Source: Trichodelitschia bisporula
Lineage: Eukaryota > Ascomycota > Dothideomycetes > Phaeotrichales > Phaeotrichaceae
Length of the DNA: 64,000 nt
Direction: 5' to 3'
Assembly: GCA_010356995.1 (NCBI GenBank)
Contig: ML996712.1
Location: forward strand, 75,204 to 139,203
Shown: one piece after another, positions 1 to 10,082 of the stretch
How the letters are laid out: the number at the start of each line of letters is the position of its first letter
How positions within the stretch are numbered: position 1 is the first letter of the stretch
Program-made: the position numbers and the translations under genes
The notes under the pieces: generated by a model
The model's input: only the letters and a program-made list of their open reading frames with translations
The model's database searches: none
Told to the model about the DNA's origin: nothing

Positions 1-606
1 CTACACCAGCAAACAGGCTACGGTCAGCAATCATCGCATCTTGTCCATGTCAGGTGGGTCAACTTGCTTCCTACATTGGCAGTCAAGATTAGCGAGTCAA
101 CCTAACCTAAATTGACGGCCGTATATACATGCTAAATCAACATCAGATCCAGAACTTCATCTTGGGTATATGCTTCATACGTACGGTGAAGGTTTCATGG
201 GCCGAGTTCTCCATCGTTTTGGGAATCTTAATACTGGTTTAGAAATTGAACTAGTTTCTGTCACGAAGCTGAGAATTTGAGGGCGGGGTACGGCACGTGG
301 CTTTATTTGACTCAGCCGGAGATGCCAAGGCAGACGCTGCGGCACGTTTCGGTTCTTTTAAGCAAAGTGCAACAGAGTGACAAGGCACCCTAAATGGGAG
401 GAACCAGTAGTATTTTCCCATGTCGGCAGTAGGGAGTGAGAGAAATAGGCAAATATGCTGAGTCCTCAGCCTTGGAAATGATCTCGGTATCAAACTCATG
501 CGCCCAAAAATCCTTTCTCTCTCAAGCTATCTTCTCTTTGTCTTTTTCAACCCCCTCCGCCGGCGGCTTATAGTAACGGCTCTCGGACTCAGTAAGAACA
601 ACCAAG
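1..606. other. No gene seen
   Basis: I see no convincing coding region, RNA gene or long repeat here. An open frame of about 80 codons on the minus strand (251-499) has no recognisable domain and no splice-site support, so I leave it out. Confidence 0.5.
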
Positions 607-894
607 TCAAATAGTCAATTTGCTAATAGCCGTCTGTGTGCTAACGCCCATCCCGAGATTCATTTTTAGTGCAACGGTCGGCTCGCCGCCGCCCTCCTCG
701 GGCCCCACATTCTTCTTTACACGGCCCTCGCGAATCACTTCCTGAAGCAGTCCCTTCACGCCTGGGCTTAGCCCCCCAACGACCGTCTTGAACCGCTCCG
801 CATCCGCCGTCGCCATCTCCAGCAGGCGCCCAGCCGTCTCGCGGTACGTGTCGCATCCGTCGCACGCTGCCCGACCCATCAGCGCGGGTACCAC
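607..894 (-). pseudogene. 3' fragment of a HEAT-repeat-like host gene, cut off by an LTR
   Basis: The minus-strand frame reads like a genuine protein end: an Ala/Glu-rich helix, a segment with the words FKTVVGGLSPGVKGLL, a charged loop, and a tail with PTVALKMN. From memory this order resembles the C-terminal tail of fungal HEATR5/Laa1-type HEAT-repeat proteins, which act in clathrin-adaptor traffic. That identification is tentative. The frame has no start of its own. On its upstream side it runs straight into LTR sequence at about 895-904, so the rest of the gene is missing from this place. I read it as a truncated host gene. It could instead be the last exon of a gene split by the repeats, but no upstream exons are seen in the first 23 kb. 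Confidence 0.4.
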
Positions 895-903
895 AAGGGC
901 TTT

Positions 904-1096
904 TGGCGGAAGTGCTCAAAGAATTGTGTGAGAAAGATTGATTGCCCAGCTTGTTGTCCTTCTCTAGTATACAGAATGAACAGTATATATGTCCGTGATG
1001 GTTCTCCAGGATTTTCCTGATCGGCATCGGACTCGGCGTCGCCTATCTTCGCCACTTCGGTGTTCGCCGTGCCAAGCCTGCCTTTCGAGCATGCCG
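904..1096 (-). mobile_element. LTR fragment, same family as the LTR at 7549-7911
   Basis: This stretch matches 7656-7905 along most of its length, including the segment with a TATATA box and the segment that holds a 21-bp minisatellite in the other copy. Here that minisatellite is a single unit. The fragment is cut at 1096, exactly where the copia LTR begins, so the copia-side LTR inserted into or recombined with it. It is a fossil LTR piece with no coding content. The other end abuts the HEAT-like gene fragment. Confidence 0.55.
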
Positions 1097-1316
1097 TGTT
1101 GAATCTGTGGCGGCAACCTGGGGAGGCTGGAGTGGAGCCAGGTGTTAAGAGGAGGTGTGAGACTAATAAAAACATCACAGCATCACAAGTTAGACCGAAG
1201 GTCTGTCCATGAACAAGTTGCTTAGTTGTCAAAGAGGTGGGGATGCCGAGTCTACTTATACTCGAGCCCTGTGGCTGAAACTGGGTAAGGCTGAACACAG
1301 CCACCGCTTTCCAACA
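1097..1316 (-). mobile_element. 3' LTR (220 bp) of the Ty1/copia element
   Basis: The segment starts TGTTGAATC and ends CCAACA on the plus strand, giving the expected TG...CA ends. Just inside the element, at about 1317-1328, is a purine run on the minus strand that fits a polypurine tract, so this is the downstream LTR of the minus-strand element at 1317-5320. Related LTR pieces lie at 6284-6396 and 18083-18283. Its last 45 bp or so in element orientation also match the end of the 141-bp LTRs at 2633-2773 and 5321-5461, so the families share a U5-like end. Confidence 0.7.
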
Positions 1317-2051
1317 CTCCCCCTCAGACGAAACCCAGTGTAAAGGCGAGGGGTACGCTCACAAAGACACGAAGCTCCCATTTGTGTGGTGCTCTCATAT
1401 AGACGGATGGCCAGGCCTCATTAAAACCCTATGTAAGGGAAAGAGTGCCTGGACTTGCACAAGGAGGGGCGGCAGACAGATCGATCCTCATGGCTCCCTT
1501 CTCCCCCTCACCTGGTGCGAGCCCATTCAAGACCCAATGCCTCCCTGAACTGTTCGAAGCGATCCTTTGGCAAGGCTTTTGTAAGGCCATCAGCAACCTG
1601 CTTCTCCGTCGGGATGTAGTGGAGGTCAATCTCTCCGGATGCCTGCTTCTCCCTGACGTAGTGGTGCTGAATGCCAATGTGCTTCGTTCTCGGGTGAAGC
1701 TGCGGGTTCTTGGCCAGGGCGATTGCTCCTTGGTTGTCGCCGTAGATGACCGTGGTGGTGAGGTCCTCCCTTGCTTGGAGCTCGCGGAGGAGTGCCTGGA
1801 GCCAGATTGCTTCCTTTGTGGCCTGAGTTTGACCCAAGTACTCAGCTTCGCAGGATGAGAGCGCAGCAGTGGCTTGTCACTTCGAAGACCAGCTGATTGC
1901 TCCGCTTCCGGTGTTGAAGACGTAGCCTCCCGTTGAACGCCGAGTCCCCAAGTCCCCGGCCCAGTCGCTGTCCGTGTAGCCGACAAGGGGTTTGAGGCTT
2001 CCCTTGTACACGAGAGTCAAGTTGTCAGACTGAGCAATGACGGTATGCACC

Positions 2052-2261
2052 CAGCCACTGCGGGATGAAGATCTAGAATCTTCTATGATGAAAAATTGAG
2101 TATCTGGAGTATTTTTCCTGACAAATTGGTCAGATCAATGGAAGATACTGGAAGTCAGACGTTGTGTATATAGTCACTCATTCCCAACCTCATTCAGAGG
2201 TGGAGCTAGTCAGTCAGAGATCAATTGATACATTGGTTTTGGCTCGAGCAGCAGCCACTGC
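2052..2261. mobile_element. Inserted stretch of about 190 bp between RT and RNase H of the copia element
   Basis: A 10-bp direct repeat, CAGCCACTGC, lies at 2052-2061 and 2252-2261. Between the copies is an AT-rich non-coding stretch that interrupts the expected RT to RNase H connection. It contains TATATAG-like and TG...CA-like words, so it may be another solo LTR. I cannot name its family, and a repeat of 10 bp is longer than the usual 5-bp LTR target duplication. Confidence 0.45.
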
Positions 2262-2632
2262 TAGTTTCCACGACAAACCCTCAGACACAAGTCGATGGTG
2301 CCTCTGAGGTATCGCATGATCCGCTTCATAACCTTGATGTGACCCTCGGTCGGGTTCGACGCGTAAGGGCTGCACGCGGACATGGCAAAGGCAATGTCGG
2401 GTCTGGTACCGAGCATGGCGTACATCAGCTTGCCGATGGCTTTGGCGTACCAGGTTTTCGCAACCTCCGTAGACCGAAAGGCTTCCGGGGCTGGTTCCAT
2501 CTTCTCTTGTATCGGCGTCAGGACTGGCTTTGATTCCCACATCCCAACATCCTTCAGGACCTTTTCCAGATAGCCGTGCTGGGAAACATAGATGTCACGC
2601 TTGCTCCTGTCCCGCCTAACAGACATGCCCAG

Positions 2633-2773
2633 TGTTAAAATGAAGTGTGAACATGACTGAGTTGCTTAACTGACTAGCAGTAGGAAGTGAGCTGACTATA
2701 TACATCGCCGGGAGACGACCCCTGTCTCCTGGCTCCACTCCAGGCACCCCAGGCTGCCGCCACAAATTCAACA
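2633..2773 (+). mobile_element. 141-bp solo LTR nested in the copia RT region
   Basis: The segment runs TGTTAAAA...TTCAACA and is exactly flanked by the 5-bp direct repeat CCCAG (2628-2632 and 2774-2778), the mark of an LTR-element insertion. An inverted near-identical copy of the same length lies at 5321-5461. It contains a TATATA word. No internal coding region belongs to it here, so this is a solo LTR left after recombination. Confidence 0.8.
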
Positions 2774-5320
2774 CCCAGGTAGTATGGGCAGGGTCCAAGG
2801 TCCGACATCTCAAAGCGGCTGCTCACGGCCTCCTTCAGCTTTCCGATATCTTCGGGACTGGCACCGGCGATTAACAGGTCGTCGACGTATACGGCAATGT
2901 ATACGTTCTCCTTCACGAAATGCCCAGGTCGGAGAAGAGGGGAGTGAACCCGTGGTCTTTGAGAAACAGGGCCAAAGTGTGATACCAAATCCTCGGGGAC
3001 TGCTTGAGTCCGTAGAGGGCTTTCCGGAGCTTACAGACATGGTTCGACCCATCATGGAACTCTGGCGGCTGTTCGACGTAGATCTCATCTTCTGCGGTGA
3101 CGTAGAGGAATACCGTTTTGACATCCATCTGTTCCAGTTCCAGGTCGAGCGCAGCAGCGATGGCAAAGAGGGCCTTGTAGTTCATAGGCTTAACCACGCT
3201 AGCAAACGTCTCGTTGTAGTCGATACCTTCTTGCTGTTCAAATCCCCGGACCACCCATCGAGCCTTGTACCGCAGCACCTCCCCGTCCGGGCCACGCTTG
3301 AGCTTGTAGACCCATTTGCCGCGCAGGGCCCTGCGGCCGATTGGCGGTGGGACCAGCGTCCATGTCCGGTTGTCCATCAGTGAACGGTGCTCGCCGTCCA
3401 TTGTTGGACTGGAAAAGCTGAGCACAGATGAAACAAAGGTTTCTGTTGATTGACGTAGACTGAACTACCAAGTGTACCATGTGGGCAACTCGTACTATAG
3501 AGGAAATATGAAACAGGAGTGGCGTCGAGCCAAAGATACGATGAAACAAGACAACGGAGGTAAGCAATCCCGAGCGCTAACAGATACCGGCAACAAAGAT
3601 ACCGAGCGCGAAGTGATACAGGAACTTACAATATCAGAAGGCTGTAACAAATGGGAATCCGTCTAACATCCATTGTCTCCTTCCATTTGGGCCAGGAGTA
3701 GTCCTGTCCGGCTTGTGCGAGGCTTTTCATCTCGAACGGTTCAAGGTTGTTCAGAGCACGCATTGCGGTGCCGAGGAAACCGCACATCAGAGAAAAACGA
3801 GCTTTCGGCTCAGCGTGGGAGAGGGATGGCAGGTTCCGAACCCGTCTAGAACGTCGAAACTCGGCTGCTTCCCTCGGACCGCAATCCAGCCGTTGAGGCA
3901 TGTGAACTCTGATAACATCGTCCTCGGCCGAGCAATCTGGGGGTACGCCGTCCGGGGGCTGATTGTGTGAGCGGGCGCTGTTTGGGCTGGCCGAATGGGA
4001 TGGAATTCCGCTTGGCAAAGGATATGCCGGCGGATCAGTGTCGGCTTCCCAGTCTCCCCCATCGTTTGCAAGTGGAACTCCACGCTGAGGCAATGGAGCT
4101 CCCCCATGCTGAGGCAACGAAGCTCCCCCATGCTGAGGCAGCGGTGCGGATGGAGGCTCTGACGCTTCTTCGGGTGACGTGGTGGGCTGTTCCAGTCCTT
4201 CGTGATGATAGCGGTTCTCCGTGAAGACGGTGTTCGGAGTGCGCATGATGGTTCCGTCTTTAGTAACCACGATGTAGTTGCGTAAGCCTTCAAATCCCAA
4301 GAGCTTACACAGGACACCTTTCGCATCGAAGATCTTGCGGGCCCGTCTACCGTTTCGATTGTCCCGGAGTCTGGCGATGCCGTCGCTCCCAAGCACACGG
4401 ACGAATGACAGGTCGGGCTTGTCGCCGAACCAAGCCTCGTAGGATGTGGTGTCGATGACGGAGCTGGGGCTCAGATTCCGAAGGATCACGACAGCACGGA
4501 GGATTTCGGGCCACCATTTTATGTGCAGACGAGAGCGGATAAGGGTCGGTCTGACCTTATCGAGGAGAATGCGGTTGTAAACTTCGGCGACACCGTTTTG
4601 CTGGTGTTGCTCAGTGCCGGACTCTTCGCACTTAATGCCTCTGTCGGCGCAAAAGGCGCGGAAACCTTCGTCCCTGCTCTCTCCTGCTCTGTCCAGCCGG
4701 ATTCGGTGGCAGCGCCGTTTGGGCTGCTCCAGTCGCTCAAGGAAGTTCGTCAGGCATCCGAAGAAGTCGAATTTCAGCTCAATGGGTTCGGCAAATGCGT
4801 ACTAGGTGTAGTCATCAATAAAAGCGACCCAATACTTCGATCTATTGTGTCCAGGCTCAGAGAAGGGTCCACCAATGTCAGTGTGGATGAACTCCAGGGG
4901 GTACTTCCCTCGCTCCATAGGCGTCTTGTGAGGTACTTCCCTCATCCGGCCAAGTGCACATGGCTCGCAGAGGCAACCTTCCTTGACTGGAAGCATGCCG
5001 TGGGACATTTGCGCGAGCTTCCGAAGGTTCTGGTCGCCCAGGTAGCCCATCCGGTCATGCCAAAGGAGCGTGTTCGGATCAGACAGTTTGTAGGTCCGGT
5101 CCGTTTGGGGCCGTGGTGTGGGCGGCTGGGCCGGGACGGTCTTTCCTTCGGCTCCGTGAAGGCCGTCCTTGCGAGAGAGCAGTCCATGCTGAACCGGCTC
5201 TTCCCACAGTCGAGGAGGAAGAGTCCGCATTCTTGTCGTGCGGTGAGCGGTTGAAACCCTAGGAACTCGGCCTTTATCCAGGTCATGGTGAGCCTGAAAC
5301 CGCGGCGCAGGGTGGGTGAC

Positions 5321-5461
5321 TGTCGAATTTGTGGCGGCAACCTGGGGTGGCTGGAGTGGAGCCAGGAGACAGGGGTCGTCTCCCGGCGATGTATATAGTC
5401 AGCTCACTTCCTACTGCTAGTCAGTTAAGCAAGTCAGTCATGTTCACACTTCATTTTAACA
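5321..5461 (-). mobile_element. 141-bp LTR, inverted copy of 2633-2773, at the truncated 5' end of the copia element
   Basis: The segment starts TGTCGAATTTG and ends TTTTAACA, and is near-identical to the reverse complement of 2633-2773. I see no matching 5-bp repeats on its two sides, so it was probably joined here by recombination or truncation rather than by a simple insertion. It marks the point where the integrase region of the copia element stops. Confidence 0.7.
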
Positions 5462-5684
5462 AGAGGATAGAGTCAGAACTGTTGCAGGACCAAAATTGGA
5501 GGTTGAAGATGATGGTTGTGTGCCTTGAACAGATGATCAACGTCGCCTTATATGTTGAGGCAGTGGAGCATCAAACAACGACAGGTCTCCCGCATACTGC
5601 TGGCTGCAAGTCTTGAGCAGATGATCGTTGCTCGCCCCGGGCTTTCCGAGGAAGTAGAGTACCTGAGGTCTCTGACAGCAGATG

Positions 5685-6014
5685 CCTGCTCTTCTCGGTT
5701 GTTCCCGAGCAATTGGAGCACCTGACGGTCGCAGCTCTTGGACAGCTGGACAGCTGCACGCCTCGAGCTGACCGGAGGTCTCACACAGCAGATGTCTGCT
5801 CTTGTCGGCCTTTCCCGAGAAAGTGGAGCACCCTCACAATTGCAGCTCTTGGACAGCTGAGCGCTGCACGCCTCAAGCTCACCGGAAGTCTCACACAGAA
5901 GTTGTCTGCTCTTCTCGGCCTTTCCCAAGGAAGTCAAGCACCTCACGATTGCAGCCCTTGGACAGCTGGATAGCTGCACGCCTTGAGCTGACCGGATGCC
6001 TCACGCAGCAGTCA
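5685..6014. repeat. Three tandem copies of a 110-bp unit
   Basis: Units start at 5685, 5795 and 5905, each with the core TGCTCTTCTCGG..., then a GAGCACCT word, CTTGGACAGCTG and a TCACACAGCAG-like end. A decayed partial unit precedes them from about 5570. The unit is not a multiple of three, so reading frame shifts from unit to unit and the array is unlikely to be coding now. The flanks 5462-5684 and 6015-6283 hold no gene I can support. Confidence 0.75.
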
Positions 6015-6283
6015 GCTGCAATGTTGAACGGTGGCCGGCTGTTGATGGTGCCCCCAATCACCCGGATTTTGAGAAATCCGGCGATTCCATTAAGACTGAT
6101 TCATTGGTGAATGACGGAGCTCAAGTGCGGGGTACTTTGTTTTCTTTTGCTTAGCTTTTATCCGTTCACACCCTTGGCAGACCATGCCTGAGTTGGCCAG
6201 GAGTTTGAGTTGAGATTTTTGAGTTCATGCGATTTTGTGCGCAGTGGAAGCAGCGGTTAAGCTGCTGTGCATGTTATCTCAAC

Positions 6284-6396
6284 GGTCCATGAACAAGTTG
6301 CTATATTGTCAAAGAGGTGGGGATCCCGAGTCTACTTATACTCGAGCCCTGTGGCTGAACCTGGGTGAGGCTGAACACAGCCACCGCATTCCAACA
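6284..6396 (-). mobile_element. Fragment of the 220-bp copia-type LTR
   Basis: The stretch matches 1205-1316 closely and ends with the same CCAACA. A short purine-rich run on the minus strand at about 6397-6406 (GAGGAGCAAT) resembles a polypurine tract, so this may be the remnant of a second element's 3' LTR whose internal part is gone. Confidence 0.65.
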
Positions 6397-6806
6397 ATTG
6401 CTCCTCAACAATCACAAGTGGGTGCCTCGTGCCGAGGAGCATCTGTGTTGCTATGGTACATAGGTAAACAATAGAATCTTTAAGAAGCAAGAGAAGTATG
6501 CAAGTAAACAGAATGCTCCACGCGTTATTGAATCATAACAACTGTTCTCGTGGTCTCGGGTACGGCTTTGCGTTCGGCTGCTGATGAAATATATACCAGT
6601 CGAAGCATGGGCGTGATGGATGCAATGGGTCATCAACAAGGCTGTATGGAGCGAACATTGAAAGCATTTTGTGGCTATCTAGCATACAAATTGAAAAGGG
6701 TACACGCCTTTCCATCACTGCCCGCTCAAACTAGTCAGCCTAAATTACCTCGCAGTGTCCTCTTCCTGCCCGCATTCCACTGCCACCCTCGCTCGATCAG
6801 GTTGGC

Positions 6807-7544
6807 CTAAGCCAGCGATGCACGGCGCTTCCTCTCACGCGCTTCAATTTCCCGGATGCGGCTGAGTACTGCCCCAGGCGCAGCCGCCGCAATGGATGCC
6901 CGCGCCTTCTTCCGACGAGTGTCAAAGCGCTGGGCTGTCTTTGCAAGCGCATCCGGCCAAGCTGCCAGGACGTCGCCGGGGTGAATCGGGGTGCGGAGGG
7001 TGTCATGGTTAGGCTGCTTGGTGTCGCATGTCTGGGGGGAGGCGTCGGGCTTTGACTGCTTGGTGCCGCGCGTACGGCCCGTGTTGGCGGCAACCCCGGG
7101 GTTGAATGATTTGGTGCCATTTGGAATCCGCTGCACATGCATGGGAGGACGACGCTTCAGCCAAGGCTGCTCCTTTATTGTACCCGACGGCGTAGGTGCA
7201 GACGGCAAGCAAAGTGACTCGACTTTCTTCGCTGACATCCCGGATGTGGTCACACCCCGAGTCCCACTGACGAAAGAAATTCCGCCAAGCTCTAGACGTG
7301 GGGCAGGCCGCTTGGAGATATACTGGACAGTGGGAGGCACAAGAGCGGCTGTAAGCAGGGCAAGTCCACTGGTTGATGCCGTCGTAGAGGCAGGAGGTGA
7401 TGTCTTCCGGGACTGGAGCCCGTACTTCTTCTTCCAGTGTTCGTTTTTGGCCTTGACCCAATCCAGCTCCCGCTTCCGTAACTTCTTCAGTTGCTCATCC
7501 AGAGCGTCGAGTTTCAGACTGATATTTTCAGTAGCATCCTCCAT
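6807..7544 (-). CDS. Hypothetical coiled-coil, basic protein (245 aa)
   Basis: The frame is uninterrupted, with an ATG at 7544. Residues 1-45 form a charged, heptad-like helix (MEDATENISLKLDALDEQ...). The middle, about 46-170, is Ser/Thr/Pro-rich and looks disordered. The C-terminus is Arg/Lys/Ala-rich and ends in a charged helix with RIREIEARERKRRASLA. I recognise no family. The ATG lies only four bases from the end of the LTR at 7549-7911, so that LTR, with its TATATA words, would supply the 5' region. The gene stands alone among repeats. It could be lineage-specific or a decaying fragment. Confidence 0.5.
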   Translation of the reverse strand: MEDATENISLKLDALDEQLKKLRKRELDWVKAKNEHWKKKYGLQSRKTSPPASTTASTSGLALLTAALVPPTVQYISKRPAPRLELGGISFVSGTRGVTTSGMSAKKVESLCLPSAPTPSGTIKEQPWLKRRPPMHVQRIPNGTKSFNPGVAANTGRTRGTKQSKPDASPQTCDTKQPNHDTLRTPIHPGDVLAAWPDALAKTAQRFDTRRKKARASIAAAAPGAVLSRIREIEARERKRRASLA

Positions 7545-7548
7545 CTTC

Positions 7549-7911
7549 TGTTGACGGAAGTGCTCAAAGAATTGTGTGAGAAAAGATTGATTGCCCAGCT
7601 TGTTGCCTTCTCTAGTTTACAGAATGAACAGTATATATCCGTGATGGTTCTCCTTTTGGCGGAAGTGCTCAAAGAATTGTGTGAGAAAAGATTGATTGCC
7701 TAGCTTGTTGCCTTCTCTAGTTTACAGAATGAACAGTATATATCCGTGATGGGTCTCCAGGATGTTCCTGAACTTCATCGGACTTCCGGCGTCGTCCATC
7801 GGACTTCCGGCGTCGTCCATCGGACTTCCGGCGTCGTCCATCGGACTTCCGGCGTCGTCCATCTTCGCCACTTCGGTGTTCGCCGTGCCAAGCCTGCCTT
7901 TCTGGGTAACA
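7549..7911 (-). mobile_element. Solo LTR with an internal duplication, abutting a start codon
   Basis: The segment begins TGTTGACGG and ends GGTAACA. The first part, of roughly 105 bp, is present twice in tandem (7549-7655 and 7656 onwards). Each copy carries a GTATATAT word, which on the minus strand reads as a TATA-like box pointing at the gene at 7544. A fragment of the same family lies at 904-1096. I see no clear target duplication. It is a fossil with no coding content. Confidence 0.5.
7777..7860. repeat. 21-bp minisatellite, four exact copies
   Basis: Four identical units beginning ATCGGACTTCC follow one another without a mismatch inside the LTR at 7549-7911. The related fragment at 904-1096 has only one diverged unit, so the array expanded after the two copies separated. 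Perfect identity suggests recent expansion or slippage. Confidence 0.9.
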
Positions 7912-10082
7912 CGACATCGGGTATGCCGACATCTTCTTCCACTTGCGGTTCCCTGCGTTGGGGCCATTACTGATGACCACCTCACGCATTGGAGCAAAGT
8001 CTCTTGTTGTCATATTGCTAGAACTGTGATAATATCAGCTGTTTGTACTAGTAAAGGACTCTCGTCAGAGGGGCTTATTGAGGCTCTTACCTTGCCAGCG
8101 ACGGCCGATGAGACCGAGGTTGATACGTACTGCCAGTATGGGAAGCCATTTGCGCACAAGCTTCGGTAGGAGTGGGTTGTAAGGGACTTAGTCCAACAAA
8201 GAGCTCTATGTTACTTTTAAAGCAATCCCAAACTGGTGCCTAGTCCAGCGGCGCGACCGTGTTGTTGTTGTTGTATACGGGGTTAGACAAACAATGGAAT
8301 CGTTGAGAAGCACCTGAAGTCCCAAAGCAAACGGAATGGTCGGCGAGCCATTGGCCCTCAATATTTTTCTGGTGAGTGCGAGTGGGGCTGCGGCCCGGGT
8401 TGATCGTATACTTTATATCAAAGCGCTTTGGATGGGGCGGAGTCTGTGGGCGAGATATCTGTGGTATGCGGCATTTTCTGGCCAGGCGATGGCTAACAAA
8501 ATGCCTGTGATGGAGTTGTGTGAATGCCCAAAAAGGCCAGAGGTCAGCTTTGTCTGGCCATAATAATGCGGTCTTGGGGCTTAAATACGGGCTCGGTGCC
8601 TGTCACAGAAAGCAAGAATTATCCTCTCTCAAAGGACAAATCCGTCATAAAAGGCAGCCAAGCACCAACCCATCATGGTCTTGTATTCAATATTATGGAC
8701 CCTGCTGGCCTCTTCGGTGGGAGTGGAAGTCATTGTGGTGGTGATCAAAGTTATGGTTGACGGTAATATTCGGAGGCATCAAGAGAAGTCTCAGGTGCCA
8801 GGAAGTGGCTGTTCGATGGATATGGCATTCAGTGAGAATGTGAGACACCGAGGCGGTAAAAAACCCGGATTGTCGGCATCTCGGAGCAATTGCCATAGCT
8901 CAACGGCTTCTCTGGCGGCGGTTAGCCCGTCCTTTGCACCCTAATTGTCTAGTTCTGGTTACCCGGCATTCAGGCTTTTGATGTTGAGAAGCACTGCCCT
9001 CTGATTGGCCCGACGAAAAGTGGGAGCCCAACGAAGGCCGCAGCAGGAGAAGGGAGAGCTCGCGTGGCTCAAAGTTCTTATGCAGATGGCGTGTTGAAAT
9101 ATTTGAACAGCCGATGATATGCGGAATTGGGTGGGAAATAGTCCAGAAATGAACGGGTTGGTCAAAGGGAGGGTTGTGTTCTTGATGAGGGGTGAAGCGG
9201 TGAAGTGAATGGTGAATGTCATGGGAGTAGCCCAAAGCCCCCATTCCTTCTTTCAAGCAACGGCCAGGTTGGAGCCTCAGGCTCCAACCAGGCTGTCAGC
9301 CAATGCCGGGAGCCCAGTGCCGGGTAAACGTTTACCCGGCACCGGCGCCCCAACAAACCTAAGGGGCTCGGCCTCCCCAGTTTCTTCCCTCTTTATAGCA
9401 ATCAACTTGGTTATGTCTCGCCCCATTGCCGTGAGTTCTTCATACCGTGCGGTCCCCTGACAGTAAACTCTAGTGTATATATTCTGACTCATGCTCAGTA
9501 TATATACAGTGTGTGGATCACGTGGAGCACGTGCTCGCCTAATACGCCTGTAAGCTAACGCACGTGCGCACTCTCTATCTAGCCCCAACACCATCTCTCA
9601 ACAGTTCTAAGCTTGTGGGTGCGGAGCAAAGACGCTCCTAGGCCCCAAGACGGTGACCATTTCGACATGCCCAATTTCGATGGGCTTGTCATCCTATTTT
9701 TGCAAGCCAAATGGCCACGTTCATTTAAGCGTAAAAGCTGGTCTACATCCGTTGTCCACTTCTCGCAGCATAAGGTCCCACAACATCCAATGAACTCCCC
9801 ATGGGTAGGTGCGTAAGGCTGCCAAGAGCTAAGAATGCCAGCCAGGCTACTTCAAATCATGACTTCAAGCACATCAAGCATTTCAAAACTGAGGTCAAAT
9901 TATCAGGATGAAGGCTACGTGGTGTCCTAATCGTACAAGAACCTGTCATCTCAACATTTCGAAATCATCAAATTTCAAAGTTCCAAAAAGTCCGGGTCCC
10001 CTCGCCGGTCCAAGCTGCCTGTAGAGAGCGCAGCCGAGTCCGTGGGTTGAACACCCCTTCAAGGCCGAAAACTCTTCATTAC
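7912..10082. other. No supported gene; repeat-like AT-rich and hairpin-containing stretch
   Basis: Only short unconnected frames are seen. The part from about 9350 to 9607 has TATATA words, CACGTG palindromes and a TGTTGAGAGA end on the minus strand at 9607, which suggests another decayed LTR, but I cannot define both ends. The hairpins at 9267-9342 are listed separately. Confidence 0.4.
9267..9342. repeat. Two adjacent perfect inverted repeats (hairpins)
   Basis: The first, 9267-9289, has 10-bp arms (GGTTGGAGCC and its exact complement) with a 3-nt loop. The second, 9317-9342, is a perfect 26-bp palindrome centred between 9329 and 9330 (half-site GTGCCGGGTAAAC). A short piece of the flank (AGCCCAGTGCCGGGT) recurs inverted at about 14265-14279. 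Function is unknown. Confidence 0.85.

Larger units (their letters stand above)
1317..5320 (-). mobile_element. Broken Ty1/copia retrotransposon, internal region
   Basis: Read on the minus strand, the parts follow the copia order. An integrase begins near 5230 with its HHCC zinc-binding region (words LWHDRMGYLG and CEPCALGR) and catalytic core (FIHTDIGGPF). The integrase C-terminus follows at about 3.6-4.5 kb, reverse transcriptase at about 2.3-3.4 kb (YVDDLLIAG, ALYGLKQSPR), and an RNase H at about 1.5-2.05 kb ([25 protein letters not shown]). The gag and protease part and the 5' LTR are missing. The element is a fossil with several breaks, plus nested insertions at 2052-2261 and 2633-2773. 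Age is hard to judge without paired LTRs, but the nesting and decay suggest it is not recent. Confidence 0.85.

Noticed and set aside
7777-7860. CRISPR-like array
   Set aside because: The 21-bp units are directly adjacent, without spacers, and the genome is fungal. This is a minisatellite.
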